Shown here: positions 1 through 9,798 of the stretch, one piece after another
Numbering within the stretch: position 1 is the first letter of the stretch
Layout of the letters: each line of letters opens with the position of its first letter
NCBI GenBank assembly: GCA_030686995.1
Contig: CM060696.1
Location: forward strand, 13,553,987-13,617,986
DNA from: Artemisia argyi
Lineage: Eukaryota > Streptophyta > Magnoliopsida > Asterales > Asteraceae
Direction of reading: 5' to 3'
DNA: 64,000 bases
Notes under the pieces: model-generated
The model's input: the letters and a program-made list of their open reading frames with translations, nothing else
Told to the model about the DNA's origin: nothing
Database searches by the model: none
Made by a program: the position numbers and the translations under genes

Positions 1-193
1 ACGTATAAAATATACACACAATCTATTCTATAATTATCCACTCGTGTATACAAGTCTATCTTTATAGCAGCAGATTTTTTAGCAGTACTTTCACATGGCA
101 ACACTTTAATTATATAGCAGTAGAATCACTATCCTTAGCAGCAGATTCATCTTAGCAGCAGTTTGACACTTAATGAAATTCTGAGCAGCAGAA
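1..193 (-). repeat. antisense fragment of a copia LTR, inverted relative to the LTR at 5516-5990
   Basis: Read on the - strand, this stretch repeats the U3 part of the LTR found at about 5528-5703, including the spaced TCTGCTGCT motifs and the run up to ATTTTATACGT. It lacks the first bases of the LTR (TGTTGGG) and is cut by the window edge, so the complete element cannot be seen. It shows a second copy of the same copia LTR family in opposite orientation, about 5.3 kb from the first. Confidence 0.75.
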
Positions 194-1689
194 ATCTTCC
201 CCATACCGTGAACATGATAACTACTCCAAACAATCTTTCACACGAACCTGATCAAATGATACTCTTAATGAACACCAGGTCTATAACCAAACTTTAAAAC
301 CAAAACCAAAACCAAAACCAAAATCAAACATCTTCTTGTGTATGTGAACCAAATAACCCATGTGTGTGTAAAATCATCTCTCAATACCAATCAAACTGCC
401 CATAAAATTCCTTGTCGAAGTACTTTAAAATCATGTATCCTTGAAGCCTCTTCCCCTTAAGCAGTTAAACTTGACAAAACAAAGCTTTCAAGAACCCTTT
501 AATATTGACAAAAACTACTCTTACATGTTGTCGTTTGAACATATAAAAATCACAGCAGTAGTAAATTTCAAACGAGCAGCAAAATAAAACAGGTAGCAAC
601 AGTATCATAGAACGAGCAGCAGAATGAATTATGCGTAGCAGTAGACTCATATTCTGTTGACTCATAGTAGCAGCATAAAATTTTTGAAGCACACTGATCA
701 CACTTTCATTACAAAATATCGACCCAAAAACAATAGAATAATCCATGTGCTTGTCTAATAACTACTGACCCATGATGAGATAATTGATGTAGTACGAGGT
801 TATTATTTTCTTTGCACCAAATCTATCAATCTCAAACTGTACGAGGATATGGATAAATTAATAAATCAATCCCACGTTTAACCAATTACTAATCACAATC
901 TTTATGAAGTACGAGGATATGAGAAATTCTCCTTACCACATGCGCATGATGATAGACCCGGCCATTTAATTCGATGGGTTTATTCCACCGTCCCATGATA
1001 CAACCATATAAAACCCAACAATCGTCCCCTAGTTGATAATTACAAAACCTTACTCTTGATCTTCATGAATGAAACAATCTTCCCCTTAAGCTCACTACGT
1101 GAACTTAAATAACATGTACCACCAAGGATCTTCAAGTTGCAATTCTTCTTTGTAAATCTTCTTCCCCTTTTTGTATTATCCACTAGGGGATGCTAAGTAG
1201 ATGCAACTTTGATTTTCACAACCACGAACCAATATTACACTTCCAATCCAGCCTTTTAAAGTCTAGAATTACCCTCCATGAAGTACACCAAAATGCTTAC
1301 TAAAAATGAACTCAAGACAATAGAAACTTAAACCAGCAGTAATAATATCAACTCATAATAGCAAAAACCTTCCCCTCGAATGATGCATGTCAATGATTAA
1401 ACACTATATAAAATGCTTCCCCTGAAATCCAAGTGTTAACCATTTGAAGTAACCATAAGAACTTGTCGAATAACTAACCACCATAGTTACAAACACCTTG
1501 TAGTACCATCCATGAACGAGCATAGTACCTTCTAGTATACTAATAAAAAGTGACTACAATAATATTTGTGACCAAGTAGTAGTAACTTGAAGAATAGTTT
1601 TTTGGCTGAGTAGTAGAAACCATGTAAAATGTAGAAATCTTCCCCATACCGTGAACATGATAACTTCTCCAAACAAGTTTAAAACCTAA
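194..1689 (-). mobile_element. antisense copia-derived non-coding sequence with an LTR end at 1020
   Basis: There is no convincing gene here. On the - strand the sequence carries several GGGGAAG polypurine tracts. At 1032-1021 it reads CTAGGGGACGAT followed directly by TGTTGGGTTTTATATGG from 1020 downward, which is the expected polypurine tract plus LTR start of a copia element in antisense. The other end of that LTR is not recognisable. A motif near 190-230 (AATCTTCCCCATACCGTG) recurs near 1636-1665, so part of the region is repeated. The short open frames here look like chance. Confidence 0.5.
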
Positions 1690-1797
1690 TTGAAACTCAC
1701 AATTTGTTTTTACGCGCTCCAAATAGAAGTTTTTCCAAACCCTAACACTCTATTCTTCTCAAAGTCAAAAATCCCCAATTCCTCAAATCCCTATTTC

Positions 1798-4700
1798 ATG
1801 GATTCAACACGTACCTGGGCTGAAAGTCACAATAATGTTGCTTTACTGGATGAAGAGATGGTTCCTGAAGGTTTCACAGATATGGCTAAGTTCTTAAATG
1901 CTACTTCTCTTAGGCATGCATTAACTGTGAATCCTACTATATACATTTCCTACATCAAACAGTTTTGGCTTACTGCTACAGTCAAAACTAGGAATGGGGA
2001 AAAATATATTAAGGCCATGGTAGATGGTCAACAAGTGCGTGTCACTGAATCTTCTATAAGAGAAATTCTTCTCTTAAATGATGAAACAGAAACTACGTGT
2101 CTTGCTAACTTTGCCATTTTTGAGGGTTTAAATGATTTGGGATATGAGGGCCAACATACTAATTTAAAATTTCAAAAAGGGCTTCTCTGTTCTCAATATA
2201 AATTTTTGGTTCACAATCTTCTTCATTGTTTGAGTTCTAAAACTTCTGGGTGGAATGATTTTAGTGCTACCATAGCATCTGCTATGATATGTCTAAGCAA
2301 AGGAAATCCATTTAATTTTTCAAACATGATTTTGGAAGGGATTGCAAAAAGCATTAAAAGTCTGTATATCCAAGATTTATACAACTCTTTGTTGAAAACC
2401 AAATTTCAAAAGTAAGAACACATAAAGCCACTTATGGTTCTCCTAAGTTGGTTCCAAAAATGTTTACTTTCTTACTTAAAAATGGAAAAGGATTTTCAGC
2501 CACACTTACACCTCTTACACCTTATATGGTGCAAATTGTGCAAAACATTCAGGGTGAAGGATCAGGAACTCCCACTGATTCCTATCACACACCCAATTTT
2601 ACTGTATCTGTCACATAACCTAAAATACTCTACACCCGTAGGAAAGCCACAAAGAACACTGAGCTACCTCAGGCTAGTGTTAGGATGTCTGTACTAGATG
2701 AGGCTGTCCTAGGTGATGGAGGGGACATGTTGGTGAGGGCTGTCACTACTGCTACTAGCTTAGCAGCAGAGCAAGACAGTGATAACATAAGTAAGACCCA
2801 AACCAAGGCAACATCTAGTGAGGAGGGTTCTGATGAATCTGATTCCAATGATGGTAACCCTAGCCAAATGGCAAAAACAAGGGGCTCAGATGATCAAACT
2901 AGGTTTGATGCTGGGTTTAAGTCCCAAGATTCACCTCTCGGACCAGGTTACACAGGTCGAAGTGATGAGGATAGATCAGTGACTAATGAATTGATGGATG
3001 ATACTGTACAAAATGACAATGTTAATGATTCACCTCTCGGACCAGGTCACACAAGTCGAAGTGATGAGACTAGTATGCAACTTATTCAGAAATTGATGGC
3101 TACTTATACCAACCTGGAGCTTAAATGTGATACTTTGGAGGAGAAGATTCTTGGTCTTTCAACTATTTCTAATGCTCAAGCTAAAAAGATCAAAAGATTA
3201 CAAAGGAAGATCAAGAATTTAAGAAAATCAAGATCTTCAACCTCCTTCAAAAGATTGAAGAAAGTGGGCACTTCACAGGTGATTAGTTCTCCTGAACACT
3301 CTGTTCCTTTGGAAGAGGATGCTTCCAAACAGGGGAGGAATGAGGAGTAGAATGTGGCAATGAGATCAGGGGAGGTAAATTTGATGAAGGTTGATGGTGC
3401 TCAAGATGTGGATACTGGAATGGTTTCAGGGGAGGTTCTAATGAATGATGACATGGAGGTGGAAAGTCCTCAAGATATGGATGGTTTTGTGGTTACAGAT
3501 AAGTAGGGGAATGCAGCTGTTATGGAAGAATTGGTTTGTGTACAAGAAAATGTGGTGGAGAAACTCAAGAATTTGGGGCCTGAGCAATTAGTAAAGACAA
3601 CAGGGTTGATGGGTGAAGCTTTGATGACTTTGGGTGATTCTGTGGCTAAAGATGTGGATACTGCTGCTATTACTAACAAGACAGGCGACTCTGCTGCTGC
3701 ACATAACTCTGCTGCTCAGGATTCTGCTAATCCTGCTGCTAGTGAGAAATTAAATTCTGCTGATGTACAAGGTTCTACTGCTGGATCTAGTGACAAAGCT
3801 GCTGCTGAGGCAATGGTATTGTTAAGTAAGAAGACAACATATGTTCTATCTAAATCACCATCTCAACAAACAACACAACCAACTCAATCACAACCACAAC
3901 AACCAACATCCACTATAACATCTCCATTACCAAGAGTACCTGTAAAGGGAGTAGTAATCATAGAACCTGTTGCTCAACAAAAGAAGATTACTTCATCTTC
4001 AACTGATAAAGGAAAGGGCAAGATGGTTGAAGATCCAAAGATATTGTTTAAGGGGATTGATTACTCTCAGATTCCTTGCTATTATTGGCCTAAAGAATTG
4101 CAAATTGGCCATGATGCAGCTGTTGCAAGGAAAGAACAAGAGCAGATTGATATTGAATAGCAACAGTTGATGCAACAAGAAAAGGAAAAGGCTGATAAAG
4201 AGACTGAAGATTTGAAGAGGTATGAGGAGTGGGTTGATGAGAAGATAAGAATGGATGCTGATATAGAACTCTCCAAGTTAGTTAAAATTGAAGAACAAGA
4301 AGTTCCAGAATTTGATGTTAAAGCTTGGGTGAAAGAGTTCACAGCTAGGAAAAAGAAAGAAGATGCTGCTGCTAGAAGAAAGAAGAAAATTCTCAGGGGA
4401 CCAACTCTACTTCAACATAGAAAAGAGCATGAGATATACCTAAAGAATATGAAGGGCTAGAAATTGGTACAATTGTAACCCAAGTCTGATCAAGAGGTGA
4501 TTGATTTGTATCAACAAGATAGAAGAGAAATGGATACCTTCTATCCTATGGGTTGTGCAGAAGATGAAGAACAAATTGCTCAAATGAACAAGAAGCTGGT
4601 ACTTGAAAAAGTTATTGAGACAGAGCAAGTACAAGAGGCAGATACTATTGAAAAGCCTGATGATATAGCAGATAAAAGAACTTCTTCTAGTCAAAGTGTT

Positions 4701-5387
4701 AAAAGAAAAGGTGTTGTTCACAAATCTTTTGCTAGGAAGAAGAGAAAAGAAGATCAAAGCAGTTCTAAGTCTGAAGGTGATAAGCATAATGATTATGATC
4801 ATATTCCTCCTGAGCATTTAAAACAACAAATGAAGGTTCTTACTATGGTTGCTAAGAGAGATGAACCTGAAGTAGTTGATGCTGAACCAGTGGGAATCAA
4901 ATATCCTATTATTCAAGTATCTACAGGATATGATACTAATATTGGAACATTTCATGATGTCAAGAGATCTGATGGGAAGACTCATAGGTTTCTTAGACTT
5001 CAACAGATGTTGTACTACTTTGATAGAGAGGATATTTGCACCATGTAGAGGATGTACAAAGAAAAGTTTGGAAAAGAGACATATAATGATATTGAAGCTA
5101 TGTCTGGCAATGTTCTTTGGAGAGCTCTGAAACTTATGTTTGATCTTTCAATGGAAGATTCTGAATGGACAGAGATTAAAGGATGTAAAGTCAAAAGATG
5201 GAGACTTTTTCAAAGTTCTGGGATTCATGTCTTAGATATTGGACCACGCACTTTATATATGATGGCTGAAAAAGATTATCCATTGGCAAATTATTTGGAA
5301 ATTGTCCATCAGATGGTTAATGGTACTGGGTTGCTCAACTTGCAGAATGATTATGATACTGATGATCAAGCTTTTAATTTGTTGTGA
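1798..5387 (+). pseudogene. copia accessory (post-pol, env-position) ORF, broken
   Basis: This is a roughly 1,200-codon frame typical of Asteraceae copia elements, of unknown function. The start chosen is ATG at 1798 (MDSTRTWAES). Residues up to 2415 form the conserved N-terminal domain (FLNAT, NPTIY, IKQFW). A frameshift near 2410 moves the rest into another frame, which then stays open apart from in-frame stops at 2616, 3348, 3504, 4158, 4458, 4476 and 5046. The middle part is rich in Ser/Ala and Asp/Glu, with a coiled-coil-like K/R/L segment near 3170-3250 and a strongly charged segment at 4160-4460. The C-terminal part (4880-5387) has a conserved block with HRFLRL and YYFDREDI. It lies directly upstream of the polypurine tract and LTR. 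The family is recalled as widespread in Asteraceae; its role is not known to me. Confidence 0.75.
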
Positions 5388-5502
5388 AAATATAAGAAGA
5401 TACTTGGTCAACAGACATCACAAGAAGTGAGTATTTGGAAGCATCCTCCTGGTGTTTAATCAAGCTTTGAAGAAACTTAATCATTTAGAAATAAATATTA
5501 AG

Positions 5503-5515
5503 TTTAGGGGAGGAT
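5503..5515 (+). other. polypurine tract of copia A
   Basis: The purine-rich TTTAGGGGAGGAT abuts the LTR start TGTTGGG at 5516. This is the position of the plus-strand primer used in reverse transcription of LTR retrotransposons. Confidence 0.7.
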
Positions 5516-5990
5516 TGTTGGGTTTTGGATTCTGCTGCTCAGAATTTCATTAAGTGTCAAACTGCTGCTAAGATGAATCTGCTGCTAAGGATAGTGATTC
5601 TGCTGCTATGTGAAAGTACTGCTGAAGAATCTGCTGCTATAAAGATAGACTTGTATACACGAGTGGATAATTATAGAATAGATTGTGTGTATATTTTATA
5701 CGTCGAGAATATTCTTATCTTGTGTAGAAAGGTATTGTAAACCTAATAGGACTCCTTGGCCTATAAAAGGAGGTTCCTAGGGTTAGATTAAGTACGTATT
5801 GTTTAGTTTTCGTTTACACTTCAAGGTTGTAAAACCCTAGCATTGTCGAGTGCTCGTATTATTAATATATTGAAGTGTTGATAGTGAATAACTGTTCTTC
5901 TTAAGTTAAGCTTTAATATTCCAAGTTTTAGCTTAAGTATTAACTCAAGTCAACTTCTATGTAAGATCGTTTGCTCAACTGGGATCAACA
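5516..5990 (+). repeat. 3' LTR of copia element A (475 bp)
   Basis: It begins TGTTGGGTTTTGG and ends GGGATCAACA. It matches the 5' LTR of element E at 54993-55488 over its length, including the TATAAAAGGAGG promoter box (about 5762-5773) and the AACCCTAGCATTGTCGAGTG segment. In E the corresponding end is followed by the tRNA-Met primer site, which confirms the boundary. The U3 part contains repeated TCTGCTGCT-type motifs. Confidence 0.9.
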
Positions 5991-6221
5991 TGCTTTTATA
6001 AAAATATAAAAATACAAAAAGAATCATCCCTCACCTTTAGACCTAGTTTAGTAGACTTTTTAATCCTAGCGAACACTATTTCTAAGTTGAACGATCAATC
6101 CCCCGGTACTTGTCACTATACTATACTACAATGAACAGGTACACTGCCTGGTGGGGATTGCAAGCTTCTCAAGATCCCTTGAGAGGTAAAACCTTTTGCG
6201 AGGGTGCAATTCCACGCATCA
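5991..6221 (+). repeat. left LTR of gypsy C, 3' remnant
   Basis: It matches the last 231 bp of the complete LTR at 9799-11141, starting TGCTTTTATAAAAATAT and ending CCACGCATCA. It begins exactly where the copia A LTR stops, which shows that the copia element inserted into this LTR. Confidence 0.9.
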
Positions 6222-6227
6222 AGTTTT

Positions 6228-6245
6228 TGGCGCCACAACCCGGGG
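6228..6245 (+). other. primer-binding site of gypsy C
   Basis: TGGCGCCACAACCCGGGG lies 6 bp after the LTR end. It resembles the plant tRNA-Asp primer site (TGGCGCCGTTGCCGGGG) with several mismatches. Elements B and D have TGGCGCCGCAGCCCGGGG at the same place. Confidence 0.7.
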
Positions 6246-6358
6246 AATAGTTATTGTTTAGGTTGAATTTTATTTTGATTAGGTCTACTCATTAAATTCC
6301 TTTTTAGTGAGATTTTTATTTTCATTTTTATTAGCTTTCTTGTAGTCTATGTTTTTCT

Positions 6359-7345
6359 TTGTGCCCTTTGTTTGTAAATCCATTTTCATTTGTCTTCATA
6401 GCGGATGAAATTCCATTTAGATCACTAACAATAGAGGAACAATTAGTTTACTCGGATAGATTTGCTTCATGTTGCTCCAATGAATTTTTAAGTGATCTTA
6501 GATATATACAAGAGGAGATAGGTGTAAAGTTAGATGGGTTTGATGAATTCTATGTATGTGTGATTTCTATTAGACGATCATTATCAGGATCAATTCCTTT
6601 TAGTGAGACCCGTTGGATGAATTTTGAGAAAAGCTTCCTAACCATGACCCATAAGTTCAACGAATTGGTGGATTCGTATGAGCAAGATGACCTAGTTTCT
6701 AAGAACATGAACTTAAAATCAAACCAAGATTATGAGATGGTTAGTATTGAACTACCTAGTTGCATGAGCATGATAGATTTCACCAAAACACACGACACAC
6801 ATGAGGTTAGAGTTGAGCCACCTAGTTGCATGTCATGGTTAGGCACTACCATAATACAAGATGAACACATAGGTGATATTGATGTGATGGAAGATATAGT
6901 AGAAAACCCAAGCCCACTAAGTACCCCACAAGTCCTACCATCATTTGAGGCATACACACCGCCCGTGACTTACCCGGAAGAAGTAGAAGAGTCTATAGGA
7001 ACCCCAATTGAGGTAGAATCCTTGGACCATGTACCACTAGAGGATATAGGTTTGAATACTTGTAATGATAACCTTACTCCTAGTTCTAGGGAATTTCCTA
7101 GTGTTGATGAACCGGAACCTCAATCTTTACACACCTTTCCATCCATAGATATATTTCTAGGAGACAAAAGAGGAACCGACCTACCCATTAACCAATATTA
7201 TCCGGGTAGTTTTAGGATGAAGGAAGCCATTCACTCACCCCCTTCACCTCACGTGGCATATTTCTACCCTAAGGGTGTGTATCGCTACTTCCACCCGCAC
7301 TTAATCCTAAGTGTAGGGAAAACCTCCCCTATTTATGTTAAATAA
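6359..7345 (+). CDS. uncharacterised ORF in the gag position of gypsy C
   Basis: The frame is open for 328 codons, but the first in-frame ATG is only at 6617; the frame is open upstream with no ATG, so the original start may be lost. The protein is acidic in its middle. It carries a twice-repeated motif PSCMS (at about residues 132 and 157), the segment FPSIDIFLGDKRG (near residues 263-275) and a C-terminal block with SFRMKEA, SPHVAYFYPKGVYRY and HPHL. I see no zinc knuckle, protease or other retrotransposon domain. Similar proteins are recalled as predicted products in Asteraceae genomes, without a function. The place between primer site and 3' non-coding region is that of gag in elements B and D. 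It might assist packaging or expression, but nothing in the sequence shows this. Confidence 0.6.
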   Translation: MCPLFVNPFSFVFIADEIPFRSLTIEEQLVYSDRFASCCSNEFLSDLRYIQEEIGVKLDGFDEFYVCVISIRRSLSGSIPFSETRWMNFEKSFLTMTHKFNELVDSYEQDDLVSKNMNLKSNQDYEMVSIELPSCMSMIDFTKTHDTHEVRVEPPSCMSWLGTTIIQDEHIGDIDVMEDIVENPSPLSTPQVLPSFEAYTPPVTYPEEVEESIGTPIEVESLDHVPLEDIGLNTCNDNLTPSSREFPSVDEPEPQSLHTFPSIDIFLGDKRGTDLPINQYYPGSFRMKEAIHSPPSPHVAYFYPKGVYRYFHPHLILSVGKTSPIYVK

Positions 7346-9798
7346 GGGTATAGTCAGGCTCGTGACTCGAACAAAAACAAGCGCTTCTTGGGAGGCAACC
7401 CAACCCATGTTTTAAATTGTTTGATGTTTTTATTTTATTTATTTGTTTGTTTATTTGATTTTATTTGTTTCCGTACGCGTGTTTTATTTTTATTGTTTGT
7501 GGATCATGGTTCAAAGTAAGTTGTGAAAATGCTTTATTTTGTTTTTAACTTCGTCTTAATTACATATAAAGCTATTTTGCAAAAGCTAAGTGTAAGGGGA
7601 GACCCAAATTTGTTTATAAGAACGAAATTGAGCATGAACCACAACAATATTAAATGAACATGTGTATTAGTAATTGTTTGAGTCAGATGCTTGTATCGAG
7701 TCATAATGATGTTTTGCAGGATTTTCCAGGAAGTAAGGCATAAGTTTTTCCAGAAATTTTCTGGAAACTTGACATGAGATTTTTGCAGGAACATTCTGAC
7801 GGCGTCAGGTAAAAAAAATTTGAAAATTTTGCGAGTTTTGTTTATACCAGAGTCTTAAAGTTTGTGTTGATTCTTTAGTTTTATAAACTCCAGGAAATCT
7901 GCAAACATTCATTCCACAAGCATTATATCTTAATTTGCTTTCTAGGATTTTTTAGTATATATAGATTGCCGCCGATTTTACGTGAGGTTTGCCTTGATCG
8001 TTTTCTCAGGTTTAACAGGTTACATTGGACAAGAGGATGATTTATATTTCTGGAGGGAAGCTTTAAAAGTTCATTTTCTTGGAAGAAGATCCAACCTTGT
8101 TGACACACTATCCACACCGAACGAATTAGGGGAGTATTTGTTTTCATTCTTTTACCTTATTTTCTTTTACATCATTTTATTGAACATTGGGGACAATGTT
8201 CAGCTTAAGGGTAAGGGGAGGGTAAATGATGATACTCTAGAGAATACAATTATGCTTGAGTTTGTTTGTTTGATAGTAGGTGTGTAATAAAACTAAGAGA
8301 AATACTTGTTAGGGCAATTTTAGCGCCAAATTTAATTTTTTTTACAACATTTAGGAGTGAAGCTTTAGTCTTAATGAGCGTCTCATGGATAGGAGTTGTA
8401 TGACTAGCACAAAAACCGTACCACTCAGAAAAATTTTCCACCCAAATATATGAGGTTCGCCTTTCGATTTGTTAGGAAAATCATTCATTATTAGTGCTTA
8501 TGAGTGTACCGGTAGTACTTAGATTCCAGAACTTGCGTTAGTGATGCATCCCGAGCCCGCTAGTGAGACTACATTCGTGTAGTAGGATTTACTACATGAT
8601 AAGAGGCATTAGGATCACCCTTGTGTTAAACCCGTATCATAATTACTTGACCATTTAAGTCAAATTACCTTGACTAACAAAGTCAATTAATTTTTCCCAC
8701 ACCTTTGCGTTCATTTTTAGTACACGATACCCCTAGTACACCCCTCTGAACCTATCTTTTTCGTTTCTAACTTTAAGCATTTTACTTAAAGGAAGAATTT
8801 GTTAACAATCCACCCCAAATGTGCAACCAAATCGCCTTAGCCTTCCGTGTATGCACTCATCTTTAGTGCATTATTATTACATGTTTAAACCCTTAGTTAA
8901 TTGTCTAATTGATTACATGGTTGCTAAGTCGAGTCATATCTTGTACATATTGTTTTGGGACGATTCGGACTCATGGGCAAAGTACTTCTGTTATGGAGTA
9001 ATGGGGAAGAACATCATATATTACCCCCATATGTATGTTAATCTTAAAAAGTACTCCAAGTGTTTTGATTATCTTAATTCGAGTCATTAGAATAGTTGAT
9101 TGTAAAGTATGTAAAAGTTCAAGTGTAAGGGGAATGCAAATTCCCTATGATGTATTATTTTGGATGGTAGGGTAAAAGTGTATGCAAAAAAAATAATAAA
9201 AAAAAAACGAAAAAATAAAGAAAAAGAAAAAAAAAAAGAAAAAGAGAAAAAACATACGGACTACCATCCCGTTTCATTTTATGTTTGTTTTATGTTTTGT
9301 TAGTTTTTGATTAGCTTAAGTCTAGTCGAGTCTTGGCTTAGCAAAGCCACATTGTACATGTAATTAACCAAGATGATTAACTCGCCACCAGTAAATATTG
9401 CCTTTATCCAATAAAACCGTGTTTATCATATCCCTACACCTAACATTATAATGCTTTAAAAGACTTCTTTGATAGTTTATCCTAGGTGCTTACGCCAAGT
9501 GGTGGAGGTTTGATCCTTTCCCAAGCCTATGGTAATGTATTTGCTATGACAGGTAGTGAGAGATGTTTTCCATTTCCTTATTATGATATATACTTTATTA
9601 CACTCGAGAGATGTGAGTATCTAAACACTATTTGTGAGGTGCTAGTGTATAACCTCCGTGCTTGTTTTTGGTTTTAAGTGAAATGATTATCTGTTGTAAT
9701 TACTTTTATATTAGTGTTAAATGACCCATAACTTGTATTTTGATTAGAATAAAAGCTCATTTGCTTGAGGACAAGCAAATCTCAAGTGTAAGGGTATT
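7346..9798 (+). other. 3' non-coding region of gypsy C
   Basis: No gene is present. The region is homologous to 29271-26767 (element B, reverse) and 58843-59702 (element D). Conserved landmarks are GCGCTTCTTGGGAGGCAACCC just after the ORF, a TGACGGCGTCA palindrome near 7798, the hairpin GAACATTG-GGGA-CAATGTTC at 8182-8201, an A-rich block at 9187-9250, and the hairpin plus polypurine tract at 9759-9798. Conservation of about 2 kb of non-coding sequence among elements with different ORFs suggests a cis function such as packaging or expression (inference). Confidence 0.7.
9759..9798 (+). other. hairpin and polypurine tract before the right LTR of gypsy C
   Basis: ATTTGCTTG (9759-9767) and CAAGCAAAT (9772-9780) form a perfect 9-bp stem with a 4-base loop. 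The tract CAAGTGTAAGGGTATT follows and abuts the LTR. The same structure is found in element B at 26785-26806 (reverse). Resemblance to the GAGGACAAGCAA motif before the polypurine tract of Athila/Tat-type elements is from memory. Confidence 0.65.

Larger units (their letters stand above)
1690..5990 (+). mobile_element. Ty1-copia element A, 3' part (accessory ORF plus 3' LTR)
   Basis: This is the downstream portion of a copia retrotransposon. The long accessory reading frame (from 1798) is followed by a polypurine tract at about 5503-5515 (TTTAGGGGAGGAT) and a complete LTR at 5516-5990. Pol is not visible in the window, so this copy is either truncated or broken by the antisense material to its left. 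The LTR is homologous to the 54993-55488 LTR of element E, whose gag and tRNA-Met primer site identify the family as Ty1-copia. An extra long ORF after pol fits the SIRE/Maximus-type lineage; that lineage call is inference. Its right end lies within the left LTR of element C, so A inserted into C. Confidence 0.75.

Noticed and set aside
465..746. 93-codon frame on the - strand
   Set aside because: Composition and lack of any motif suggest chance; it lies in antisense copia non-coding sequence with repeated CTGCTGCT-type strings.
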